From an uncultured Pirellulales bacterium (GTDB lineage Bacteria; Planctomycetota; Planctomycetia; Pirellulales; Thermoguttaceae): a stretch of DNA of 64,000 nt. Shown here piece after piece: positions 1 through 8,400 of this stretch; the first letter of the stretch is position 1, and each line of letters opens with the position of its first letter. Below the pieces are notes generated by a model, which saw only the letters and a program-made list of their open reading frames with translations, had not been told where the DNA came from and made no database searches. Location: contig CALLPE010000029.1 in NCBI GenBank assembly GCA_938015445.1, positions 1 to 64,000 of the forward strand, given 5' to 3'. The translations under genes were made by a program, and so were the position numbers.

Positions 1-77
1 CGGATATACTTGCCCGAGCGCAACTGAAGCGATAAGGAAGTGCTGTAGCTTGCGGGGAATCGTCGCTCGGATATACT
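1..77 (+). CRISPR. End of a type II-C CRISPR array (one partial and one complete repeat)
   Basis: Positions 1-10 repeat the last ten bases of 42-77 (cggatatact), so the window opens in the 3' end of a repeat. A 31-nt spacer (11-41) follows, then a complete 36-nt repeat (42-77) starting gctgtagc. The repeat is assigned by its match to the tracrRNA anti-repeat at 4731-4770: the last 20 nt of the repeat are perfectly complementary to 4733-4752, and its gctgtagc start pairs with gttacagt at 4763-4770 around a small bulge. This orients crRNAs on the plus strand, converging on cas2. The rest of the array lies left of the window. With only one full repeat, the boundaries are uncertain by a base or two. 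Confidence 0.88.
50..77 (+). promoter_or_regulatory. Candidate promoter inside the CRISPR repeat
   Basis: Within the repeat, TTGCGG (50-55) is followed 16 nt later by TATACT (72-77), a plausible sigma70 -35/-10 pair ending exactly at the repeat border. Transcription would start about seven bases into the next spacer. Repeat-embedded promoters of this kind are known in type II-C systems such as Neisseria meningitidis. The partial repeat at 1-10 also ends in tatact. The -10 is good and the -35 is only half matched. Confidence 0.55.
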
Positions 78-115
78 ACTTGTGCCGCAACCTTTTGATA
101 ATACAGGGGTTGCGA

Positions 116-139
116 CAAAAAACTGCTTAAAAAAGCAGT
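116..139 (-). terminator. Rho-independent terminator of the cas9-cas1-cas2 operon
   Basis: A 7-bp stem (actgctt at 122-128 with aagcagt at 133-139) has a four-base loop and, on the minus strand, is followed by a run of T (plus-strand A at 117-122). The hairpin overlaps the cas2 stop codon (127-129), so cas transcription would end right at the gene end and before the array, which runs in the opposite direction. Confidence 0.72.
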
Positions 140-483
140 AGTTGCTCCAGTGGTTTTTCACGGGGAGCAGCGGTTTTTCCAATGTAATTCTCCATTTTGC
201 CGAACTGGCAGTCGGTGACTGTCAGTAGGCGTACCTGCCCTTCGGGCGGAAGGGCTAAACGTATGCGCGAGCGGTATGGGGCGGCCGCTTCTTCGCTGCC
301 GAAGTAGCGCGCGTACACCGAAAGCTGGAGCATATGAAAGCCCATCTGTAGCAGTGTCTTACGGAAGCGGGCATACTGTTTTCGGTGCTCGCTGGTCTTT
401 ACCGGCAGGTCGAACATCACGAACATCCACATGCCTTGGTACCTTGATGTTGTTCTGGGTGCAAGTCTATCGGTGTGGGGCAT
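127..483 (-). CDS. cas2: CRISPR-associated endoribonuclease Cas2
   Basis: Cas2 forms a dimer that bridges two Cas1 dimers in the spacer-integration complex. The 118-aa protein has the expected ferredoxin-like layout, with an early MWMFVMFDLPV strand carrying the conserved Asp, then RKQYARFRKTLLQMGF, and a VRLLTVTD strand. It is last in the minus-strand operon cas9-cas1-cas2. I place the start at the ATG at 483, nine bases after GGAGC at the end of cas1. A TTG at 489, directly after the cas1 stop, would add two residues but sits too close to that SD. A terminator hairpin overlaps the stop. Family identity is clear from sequence and context. Confidence 0.93.
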   Translation of the reverse strand: MPHTDRLAPRTTSRYQGMWMFVMFDLPVKTSEHRKQYARFRKTLLQMGFHMLQLSVYARYFGSEEAAAPYRSRIRLALPPEGQVRLLTVTDCQFGKMENYIGKTAAPREKPLEQLLLF

Positions 484-489
484 GTTCAA

Positions 490-1383
490 TTAGCTCCACG
501 AGGGCAGGGCCAAGCTTCGAGCGTTGCCGAGAAATGCGTCGGCCAGTGAGGCGGTCAGCCGGGACGCTGCGTCGAACAAGGTGCGTTGGCAGCCGTCGAA
601 GCTGATGCGGCCGGTAAGCTGATGTAGCATTTCGAGCTTGGCCGAACGGCTCAACTCTGCCACGGGCCCGTTGGTGCGGAGAAATTGGGCGACGGCCAAG
701 TCGACGATGGGTCGAAAAGGCTCCATCAGGTCGTCGGCCAGGCAGTAGGGGTTGTAGCGGTTGTGGTGATGGATACCCAAACTGGGATGCAGGCCGGAGG
801 CGCAAATTGCCCGACCAACGATCGCTCGCAGAATGGCGTACCCGTAGTTGAGCAGCAGGTTTTGGTCTTTTAGCTCCGGATCGCGGCGGAAACGGGGATC
901 GCCGAACAAGCGGGGCCAGTAGCGGCGCGAGGCTTGGGCTTCGATATTGGTGACGTCGCCGGCGCGGACACGTGGGAGCAATTCCAGCAGCCCAGCATCG
1001 TCGCCGGTCAATTGGCGAAGGGTGGAGGCCTGGGCGCGGATTTTAGAGCGGATTAGTTGGCGCCACAGTCGTTTGCGCAAGGGGAGTGGGGCACGAGCTT
1101 GAGCGGCGAATCGTTCGGCTTGGATGCTATGACCGGCCAGCGGGAGCATCATCCCGATGGGCAGACTTTTTTCGTCGCAGACGACCAATGCACCGCCGGC
1201 GGCGGCCAGCCCGACCAGCACGCTGTGCGTATAGGTGACCTGGCGGTGGGCAACGACCAGGACGGCGAGCTCGTTCAAAGGAATGGTGACGAGCTGCTGG
1301 TCTGGGCGCTCGATGCGCAGTTGGTCATACCGAACGCTGAGGCGTGCGGGCGATTCGGACAGATCGACGATTCGATCAGTCAT
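490..1383 (-). CDS. cas1: CRISPR-associated integrase Cas1 (type II)
   Basis: Cas1 is the metal-dependent integrase that inserts new spacers at the leader end of the array, together with Cas2. The 297-aa protein is of normal type II length. It contains the three expected metal-ligand regions: NIEAQASRRYW near residue 145, LGIHHHNRYNPY near 205, and LADDLMEPFRP shortly after. The start overlaps the 3' end of cas9 by eight bases, which points to translational coupling; the stop is followed at once by cas2. No csn2 or cas4 accompanies it, which is the minimal gene set of subtype II-C. Confidence 0.95.
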   Translation of the reverse strand: MTDRIVDLSESPARLSVRYDQLRIERPDQQLVTIPLNELAVLVVAHRQVTYTHSVLVGLAAAGGALVVCDEKSLPIGMMLPLAGHSIQAERFAAQARAPLPLRKRLWRQLIRSKIRAQASTLRQLTGDDAGLLELLPRVRAGDVTNIEAQASRRYWPRLFGDPRFRRDPELKDQNLLLNYGYAILRAIVGRAICASGLHPSLGIHHHNRYNPYCLADDLMEPFRPIVDLAVAQFLRTNGPVAELSRSAKLEMLHQLTGRISFDGCQRTLFDAASRLTASLADAFLGNARSLALPSWS

Positions 1384-4300
1384 TGGCCGGAAGGATGTTT
1401 CCCAGTGGGTCTACTAGGACCTTCCGTGCGTTGACCTTGCGCAGGCCTTCGGCCGAGCGAGACAAGCCTGCGCGCGAACCTTTGACCCCTCTCAACATAG
1501 TAAATGGCCGCGCGTCGTTGTGCAAACGAAATTCAACATTGTCCTTCGAGATTACCGACACGCGAACCAGCTTAGTTTGTCGCTTTTCCACGATTTGCAA
1601 ATACTCTCCGCCGGCCAGTGAGAATTTGAAGCGTTTTCCGGGGCCGTGGTCGCGTTGGACGACCGGCTGGTTGTTGCGCAGGCGTTGGATGGCTTGGTAC
1701 AGGCTAACGGTGATGCCTTCCCAGCGTATTTCGTTTCCGGCAGAGTCTAGCACAGCCACGATTTCCATGTGGTGGTTAGCGCCGGGCTTGACATAGCGCG
1801 CGTAGGGGCCTTGGCCGACGGTCATAATGGTTTCACTGCGGACACGGATGCGCACCTTGTGAATAGGGATGATGCGTCCGTCGGAGGCCGTCATGTAGGG
1901 ATGATTTTGTTTTTGCTTGAAGGCCTTTTTGGGGTCGGGTTGTCCCAGTTCTTGCAGTTTTCTGTTTACCAGTTCGCGGATGGCTGGGTCGACGATGTCT
2001 TCTACTTCGCCGGACGAGAGGCCTTCGAGCGGTTTTCGGACATGGACTACGGTGTCAGTCTTGCTTTTTTCGGCAACCAGCGACTTGGGTGGGCTGTAAT
2101 TGGTTTCCTGGTGCAGCGGTCCTTTCAGCCGGCGGTCGATGCGGCGGGACACATTGATGGCTAACACGGCGTTGCGGACATCCTCGATAAACTTTTTACG
2201 GGGTCCCCAAGGTGGTTCGAAAAAGCAGCGGAACTGTCGGGAAACGCGGCCTGCACGTTGCGACTCCTCGCTAAAGCGTTTGACGATGGCCGGGGTGGTC
2301 AGTGCGACGACCAGGGCATCGACGGCATGATGGCGATGGTCGAAGCGGGCTTTTTCGACGTCTTCGAGGTCTTTGGCAGCCACCCCAAGCTCGCGGCCTA
2401 ACTCGGCGAGGATTTCGTTCAGTTGCCACTGGTCGCGCAGTTGAGCCGTAACGCCTCCGGTGCTGACTTGGACACGAAGGGTACCCTGGTGGTCGGAGCG
2501 GCCGCCATAGAGCAAGGCAAGATACTCTGCCGCCAAACGGGAGGCGAAACGGGTATCGTTGAGGTGGCGGTTGGCGAAGTCGGCGGGCACGTGAGTCATC
2601 TGGAAGCGGCGGAGTTTCGCTTCGGCTGCGTCGCCCTTAAAGCGTCGCACCCGCTGAAGAATCTCGTGCCAGCGCTGCTGGTCTTGCCCGTAGGCTTCGT
2701 AAGGAGTGTAGTTCTTTTTTACGTTACGGTTTTCGGAGATTTCGCAGAGGGTCTTGTTGGTGAAGGAGTTATCCAAGCAGCGACTATAGGGGATGATGTG
2801 TTCGACGTCGAATTGCGGCTCGTCGCCGAAGAGGGCATCTGCGGAAATGGTTTTGCCGGTATAGGGGCATTTGTGGCAATCGCACTCCTTCCACAGGCGG
2901 TATTTGAGAATGTCGTGCGGCCGGATGGTGGTCATTTTCAGCTCTTGAGAAAGGTATTTTATGGCTTGTTCGCGCTCAAGTTCGTGTTTCCGCATGGCAT
3001 CTGCCAGTTGCTTGCGCTGTTCGCGGCTGCGGCGCATTTCGCGGGCCAGTTCGATGTGTACGCGCTGCGGTTTGCCATAGGTGCGCACAATGGCGTTAAC
3101 GACCTTGCGGACTTCGGTCAAGGCGCGACGCACCACGGGGTTGTTCACGTGGGGGAAGACCTTAAGCAGTGGGGGAAGGCGGTCGTAAACCTGCGGTTTC
3201 TCCTGAGTATCCTTGTAAAGTTCCTTGATAATCGTGGCCAGGGGCTGACCTTGCTGAAGGCGAGGCAAGATTTTGGCGATAGCTTGGCGAGAAAAGGCGT
3301 GGTAGCCGGGTTCGAAGTCCAACGCTGCCACGTTGGCGGCCTCGGAGGGCGAGAAGCCCCAGGCTTTCTCGAGGCGTCGGGCGAGCGGCTCCTCCTTTTC
3401 GAAGGAGAGGATTTCGTCGACCAGGCGTCGGCGCTGGTCGTCGGGCATGTTCTGCCAGCGTTGGCCAAGCACCGCAAGCAGTTTAGCCGCGGTACGATTT
3501 CCCACTATCTTTTTTTCGCCGCCTTGTTCGAGATTGAAGCGCAAGTCGAGATCGGAGTCTTTGGACTTTTTCAGCCCGAGTCGTTTGCGGATGTGGTTGA
3601 AGGTGAGCGATTCGACGGTTTCCAGCTCGGCGGCGAGCAACTGCTTGGCTTGGAGAGTGAGCTTGCCCTGTCCTTCCTGGGGACTCCACTCGATGTATTG
3701 TTCGGCATGGGGGAATGCTTCGAGTATTGCGCTGGCGTCTACCAGGCGCAGGTCGTTGAGTTTTTGCCAATAGCGCATACGCTGGGCTTCCAAACAAGCC
3801 AGCGGCGCGCGGCGGCGTCCTTTTTCGAGCGAGCAGCGTCCGATGAGGCCTTTCTGGGATTTTAACGGACGCTGGAAGAAGATGGCGCGGTAAAGCTGCT
3901 TTTTGAACTCGGGGGTGAGAGCTGCATGATGCGGTTCTTGGGCGGCCCAGATGGCTTCGAACTCGTTTTTGAACATTGTGCGGCTGGTCCAGCGTGTGCG
4001 GATGCGCTGTTGATGGGGATCGAGGCGGGCCAGGAACTCGCCGAGGGTGCGGGCGCCGCTGGCTTCGATTTCCCGGGACAGCTCGGCAATGGCCGCTTTG
4101 ACCTTGCTTTTATCGTCGTCGCCTTTTTTCGGGGGAGCTTTTTTGTTGCTTAAGAAGCCGCGGCGCTGTGCCAAATGATAGAACGCCCGACCAAGAGCGT
4201 AAGCAGGCAATGGTCGATCCAGCGCGGCGGCCCGGATACGGTACGGGAGCAGTTGGGCGTCGATGTGATTGCCGGCGCTATTGAACTGGCTGCGCAACTG

Positions 4301-4645
4301 GGTGTCGAGTTGCGAAATGGCGGCGTTGCGGTCGGCCGGCTTGAGCGAGAAGGGCGGGAGCAGCCCGGCCTGTTGCAGCAGGCGGGCGGTGCGGCGCAAG
4401 CGCTGCTGGCGTCGGAAAAACTGGCGTCGCGCGAGGCGTTTTTCGCGTCGGGCGCGGCTGGCAGGTTCGTCGGTTCCTTTTTCGATCTCCTGCTCGCTGC
4501 CGGAGCTGCTTTCGAAACTGCGCACGCCCATGCGAAGTATGCCAAAGGGGTTGCCTTCGTCGTCCAACTCGACAAGCGTCCATCCGATCGACTGCACGCC
4601 GATGTCGAGGCCGAGTACATAAGGAACGGCGACTGGATTGGCCAT
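1376..4645 (-). CDS. cas9: CRISPR-associated endonuclease Cas9, compact type II-C
   Basis: RNA-guided DNA endonuclease, 1089 aa, in the compact II-C range. Visible parts in order: RuvC-I with YVLGLDIG (D14); an arginine-rich bridge helix (about 62-90); a helical recognition lobe; RuvC-II HIELAREM (E532); HNH with VEHIIPYS (H616) and DNSFTNK (N630), preceded by a CxCxxC cluster (CDCHKC, 588-593); RuvC-III HHAVDA (H773, D776); and a C-terminal PAM-interacting region. All catalytic residues are present, so it should be active. The ATG at 4645 is preceded by AAGGA at eight bases. The frame stays open to 4795, but that extension runs antisense through the tracrRNA and resembles no Cas9 N-terminus. 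It is first in the operon cas9-cas1-cas2; the PAM cannot be predicted here. Confidence 0.97.
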   Translation of the reverse strand: MANPVAVPYVLGLDIGVQSIGWTLVELDDEGNPFGILRMGVRSFESSSGSEQEIEKGTDEPASRARREKRLARRQFFRRQQRLRRTARLLQQAGLLPPFSLKPADRNAAISQLDTQLRSQFNSAGNHIDAQLLPYRIRAAALDRPLPAYALGRAFYHLAQRRGFLSNKKAPPKKGDDDKSKVKAAIAELSREIEASGARTLGEFLARLDPHQQRIRTRWTSRTMFKNEFEAIWAAQEPHHAALTPEFKKQLYRAIFFQRPLKSQKGLIGRCSLEKGRRRAPLACLEAQRMRYWQKLNDLRLVDASAILEAFPHAEQYIEWSPQEGQGKLTLQAKQLLAAELETVESLTFNHIRKRLGLKKSKDSDLDLRFNLEQGGEKKIVGNRTAAKLLAVLGQRWQNMPDDQRRRLVDEILSFEKEEPLARRLEKAWGFSPSEAANVAALDFEPGYHAFSRQAIAKILPRLQQGQPLATIIKELYKDTQEKPQVYDRLPPLLKVFPHVNNPVVRRALTEVRKVVNAIVRTYGKPQRVHIELAREMRRSREQRKQLADAMRKHELEREQAIKYLSQELKMTTIRPHDILKYRLWKECDCHKCPYTGKTISADALFGDEPQFDVEHIIPYSRCLDNSFTNKTLCEISENRNVKKNYTPYEAYGQDQQRWHEILQRVRRFKGDAAEAKLRRFQMTHVPADFANRHLNDTRFASRLAAEYLALLYGGRSDHQGTLRVQVSTGGVTAQLRDQWQLNEILAELGRELGVAAKDLEDVEKARFDHRHHAVDALVVALTTPAIVKRFSEESQRAGRVSRQFRCFFEPPWGPRKKFIEDVRNAVLAINVSRRIDRRLKGPLHQETNYSPPKSLVAEKSKTDTVVHVRKPLEGLSSGEVEDIVDPAIRELVNRKLQELGQPDPKKAFKQKQNHPYMTASDGRIIPIHKVRIRVRSETIMTVGQGPYARYVKPGANHHMEIVAVLDSAGNEIRWEGITVSLYQAIQRLRNNQPVVQRDHGPGKRFKFSLAGGEYLQIVEKRQTKLVRVSVISKDNVEFRLHNDARPFTMLRGVKGSRAGLSRSAEGLRKVNARKVLVDPLGNILPAND

Positions 4646-4698
4646 AGCGTGGTTCCTTGGTCTGTGTCGGTGAGTTGGTGTGTCTTTCCGCAGGGGTA

Positions 4699-4726
4699 TT
4701 GACAATTCAGTGCTAAGTGTTAATAT
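4699..4726 (+). promoter_or_regulatory. Promoter of the tracrRNA
   Basis: TTGACA at 4699-4704 and TAATAT at 4721-4726 are separated by 16 bases, a near-consensus sigma70 promoter. The predicted start near 4733 is the first base of the block complementary to the CRISPR repeat. It sits in the 5' leader region of cas9, on the opposite strand. Confidence 0.85.
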
Positions 4727-4732
4727 GCTGGT

Positions 4733-4856
4733 AGTATATCCGAGCGACGATTGCCCTGGCTTGTTACAGTAAGGGCTTTCGGTCGCGCGAGGCAACGCTT
4801 ATAAAAGCGCCCTCGGGCGTCCTCCCCGGTTTACCGGTTCTAGGGCGCCTTTTTTT
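4733..4856 (+). ncRNA. tracrRNA of the type II-C locus
   Basis: An RNA of about 124 nt that pairs with crRNA repeats and is bound by Cas9. The anti-repeat (4731-4770) matches the whole 36-nt repeat: 20 perfect pairs, then a bulged segment, then gttacagt pairing with the repeat start. Downstream are a short hairpin (cgctt 4796-4800 with aagcg 4805-4809) and a terminal hairpin (gcgccct 4807-4813 with agggcgc 4842-4848, enclosing ccggt/accgg), followed by seven T (4850-4856). The first two share bases and may be alternatives. It is transcribed opposite to cas9 and in the same direction as the crRNAs. Ends are inferred from promoter and terminator. Confidence 0.9.
4807..4856 (+). terminator. tracrRNA terminator, possibly bidirectional
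   Basis: A GC-rich 7-bp outer stem with an inner ccggt-tt-accgg hairpin is followed by TTTTTTT on the plus strand. On the minus strand the same stem is followed by TTTTAT, so it could also stop or slow transcripts entering from the promoter at 4972-4999 on their way to cas9. Confidence 0.8.
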
Positions 4857-5400
4857 ATGCGCCTTTTCAACCGGCGCGGCACGGTTCGGGCAAACTGTGG
4901 AATCGGTGCGTATTCTGAGCCGTAGTTCACCGCGCCGAGAAGCGTACTAAGCCGCTAGTTCTGAGGATGCTATGATACACCATTTGGGCAAAATGTCAAT
5001 TTTCGGGGTAGAGGCACACTATGGTCGTCTTACCTCCGACGGCTGGAGGAAAGTTCGTGCCACGCTTGCTACGCAACTCCTACCCCTTTGCCTCCGCCAG
5101 CTTCTTCCGCACAACGCAACCGGCGCGAAAGGCCCAGCAGATGCGCGGTTCAGTGAAACGTGAGCCGGCAAACCGGAGCAGAACCCGAAAGCAGGTTATA
5201 CGATACGGATAGGAAAACGCCGCTGAGGCAGGCCGGCGGTGTTCGGCTATCCCGGCGCAGCGTGCGAAGAACGCGGCAGCCCGAATTGACAAATGTAGGT
5301 CGTGGGGCCAGGGCACAGTGAGCCTGTTTATCGGCGGGGTAGCCGTAGCGTGGGGCCCCTATCTGCCTTGAAGCTATCGCCAGCGCAGCGCCAAGGTGTT
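4857..5400. other. Intergenic region between tracrRNA and the protease gene
   Basis: Apart from the minus-strand promoter at 4972-4999 I see nothing convincing here. Short open frames at 4972-5404 on both strands lack family features and good ribosome-binding sites. No terminator with a T-run is obvious after the protease stop at 5401. Confidence 0.5.
4972..4999 (-). promoter_or_regulatory. cas9: Candidate cas operon promoter upstream of the tracrRNA
   Basis: On the minus strand TTGACA (4999-4994) is followed after 16 bases by TATCAT (4977-4972), matching consensus at 11 of 12 positions. A transcript starting near 4965 would run antisense through the whole tracrRNA before reaching the cas9 start at 4645, or could end at the 4807-4848 hairpin as a short RNA. 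Confidence 0.65.
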
Positions 5401-8400
5401 TCAAACTATTTCAGCTAGCCGGCGCTCGGGACGGTTGGGGAACAACTGGCGACTGAGGGTATTGAGCCATTGTTCCTGTGCAAACAGCACCCAGCGGGGG
5501 TCGAGCTGGGCCAGGGCGTGCGCTCGTTCCAAAGCGGTCAAGGTCTCCCGGGACAATTGAGCCGCCGGAGTGGTGGGCAGGCTTCCAGCGGCAGCAAGTT
5601 CGTCCAGCGCCGAGCAGTGGATCGTGCCGCCGGCCGGAAGGTTACTGGCCAGGCCAGCCAGGCTGCGTAGCGGGACCGTCGTGGCAGCATTTACGCGGAA
5701 TCGCTGCATGGCCACAGCGCGCCCGTCGCTGACCGAGACCTCGACCTCGAAGGTTCCACGATAGCCGTTGGGGTTAATGGTGAGGATGCGCGTGTTCTGA
5801 TTGATGGCCACAGTCACAGGCAGCGTTGCCGACGAGCCGACAGGCCGGGCGACGGCGCTAAAGGTGAGCTGGTCGCCGTCGGGGTCGCTTGCCCGCAGCG
5901 CCACATTCCAGGGCCGTCCGATGTTAATTTGATTGGGAATGGCAGCCAACACTGGGGGATTGTTGGCCGTAGTGGTGCGGAAGACCAGCGCCCAACCGTT
6001 TAGTGTGCCGGTATCCCAGGGATCGGTGTCGGTGACGACCAGTCGCCAGGTGCCGCGAGTGCTCAAGCCGTCGAGAGAGGAAAGCGGTTGCAGGGGGCGG
6101 AAACGTCCTGTAAACGGTGCGCTGCCGGCAGTGATAGGCGTGTTGGCTTCGTCGTCGAAGATGGTAGCGGCGAAGTTGGCGCCGTTCCCGCCCGCGTCGC
6201 CGACCAGCCGCACCACCCTGCCGTTGGGTGCGACCAGCGATATGTCGAGGTCGGCGACCCAGGTATGTGCGATGTTCAGCTCTACGTCGACGTCGGTGAT
6301 AATGCGGTTGTCGGTGATGGTGAGGTAGGAGACAACTGTCCCGTAATCGATCAGTCGTTTGGGGGCGTCGGAGGCTTGGTAGCGTAATACGGCGGGGTCG
6401 TTGATGGTAAAGCCGCCGGTGTAGCCAGCGGCCGGGTTTCCGTGAAGATCGGTGACCGCGCCGGCGCGCAGCATGTAGGTTACAGGCCCATTGACGCCTG
6501 TCAGATCGACGGTGTAACGCACGACAGTAGGCGCCACCAGGGTAGCCGCAGTGACGCGGCCAGCGCTGAGCACCAGGTCATCGATACCGATACTGCCGGC
6601 GGCAAGCGATTCGTTGAACGTCAGCGTGATGTGTTGCGGGGCGGACGTCAGCAGGGCATTTTGGGCGGGATTGACGGCCAGCACGGCCGTGGGCAGCGAA
6701 TCGTAATGGAACGTCGCCTGCCATTGGCGCAGCGGGCCGCCGCCGGCGCGACGGATGGCCCCTTCGGCGATATGCATGGTTTGAACTCCCTCGGCCCGGA
6801 CCGGGGAGACGTTGTAGCGGAATCGGACGCTGTTAGCGGTCAGCAGGACCACGGAATCGGCTGGGATGCCGTTTACGGTGAAATCGGATGGCTGCACACT
6901 TGCCGGATCGTACGGTTGGGAAAAAGTGACGGTGAACTCCGTGGGCCGAACGCTTACCGACGTGCCAGCCACGGGCAGGCTTCCGGCAACGGTCATGTTG
7001 AGCATATCCAGCGTGCCGCGGGCGTTGAGGCGTCCGCTGGCGACTTTTCCGGCTAGGGAGGGGATGCGATCGGCTCCGCCCAGTAGGGCATTACGAACCT
7101 CGGCGACAGTAGCGTTTGGGGCGACCGACCAGGCCAGTGCAGCTACGGCAGACACGTAGGGTGCGGCCATACTGGTTCCGCTGAGGAATTGGTACCCGCC
7201 GCCAGGTTTGGTGCTGTAGATGTTTACTCCCGGTGCAGCCAGATCGACCGAGACGACGCCGTAATTGCTGAAGACGGCCAGATTGTCGCGGTTGTCGGTG
7301 GCGGCGACCGAGATGATGTTTTCCAAGTTGTAACACGAGGGGTAATTGGGCGTGAGGTCGGTATTGCGTGCGTTGTTTCCGGCGGCGGCTACGAACATGA
7401 TTCCCGCCCGATTGTGAGCGGCAATCGCGTCGTACAACGATTGATAGTACCCGCCGCCTCCCCAACTGTTATTGCTAATGCGGACATCGACGCCTCGGTT
7501 GCGCATCATGGTGACGTAATTGATCGCCCGGATGGCATTGTCGAGGCTGCCGCTGCCATTGGCCGCGAGGAACTTGATGGGCATGATGCTCACCGACCAG
7601 GCGGCGCCGCTGACGCCCAAGCCGTTATTTGCTACCGCACCGATAATGCCTGCCACGTGCGTGCCGTGGCCGTGGTCGTCCAGCGGATTGTTGTCGTTGT
7701 TGGCGAAGTCCCAACCGAAGTAGTCGTCGATAAATCCGTTGCCGTCGTCGTCGATGCCGTTGCCGGGAATTTCGCCGGGGTTGACCCAGATGTTTCGGGC
7801 CAAGTCGGGATGGGTGTAGTCCACGCCGGTGTCGATCACCGCTACCACGACGCGGCTACTGCCAGTGGTGATTTGCCAGGCTTCAAGGGCGTCGATGTCG
7901 GCGCCAGCCGCGCCGGTTTGTCCTCCGATGGTCTGCCCGGTATTGTGCAGTCCCCATAAAAGGTTGAATTGCGGGTCGTTGGGCAGCGAAGCCAGCGGCG
8001 TTACGACATTGGGCTCATAATAGGCGAGGTTTGGATTGGTGGCCAGCCAGGCGGCTGCCTCCTCGAACCCGGCGCCGGCGACGCGAATCAACACTTGGCC
8101 CACAAGCCCCAAACCGCCAATGACTTCGACCTGGTATTGTTCGCCTGCAAAAAGTCCGGCGACCTGGGATATGCTTTGCACGCTAGAAGACGCGTTTGGC
8201 GTAAGACGTACGATCCACTCGTCGGTAAAGACGTCGACCAACTGCGTCTGCCAACGAACTTTTCCGGTAACTTGTTCCAGGGTGAATCCGCCGCTGGCTA
8301 CCCGGGCAGCGCTGGAGGCCGACAGTTGCTCGAACCACATTGCGGCTGCCGTATAGTAGTCGTCAGCGTAGTCGGCCAGCGATTGAAGCCCGAGGCTTTC

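Noticed and set aside
2423-3865. 480-aa open frame on the plus strand
   Set aside because: It lies wholly antisense to cas9, has no family motif, and exists because of cas9 codon usage.
4646-4795. 50-residue N-terminal extension of Cas9
   Set aside because: It would be encoded antisense to the tracrRNA, lacks similarity to Cas9 N-termini, and the ATG at 4645 has a good AAGGA site.
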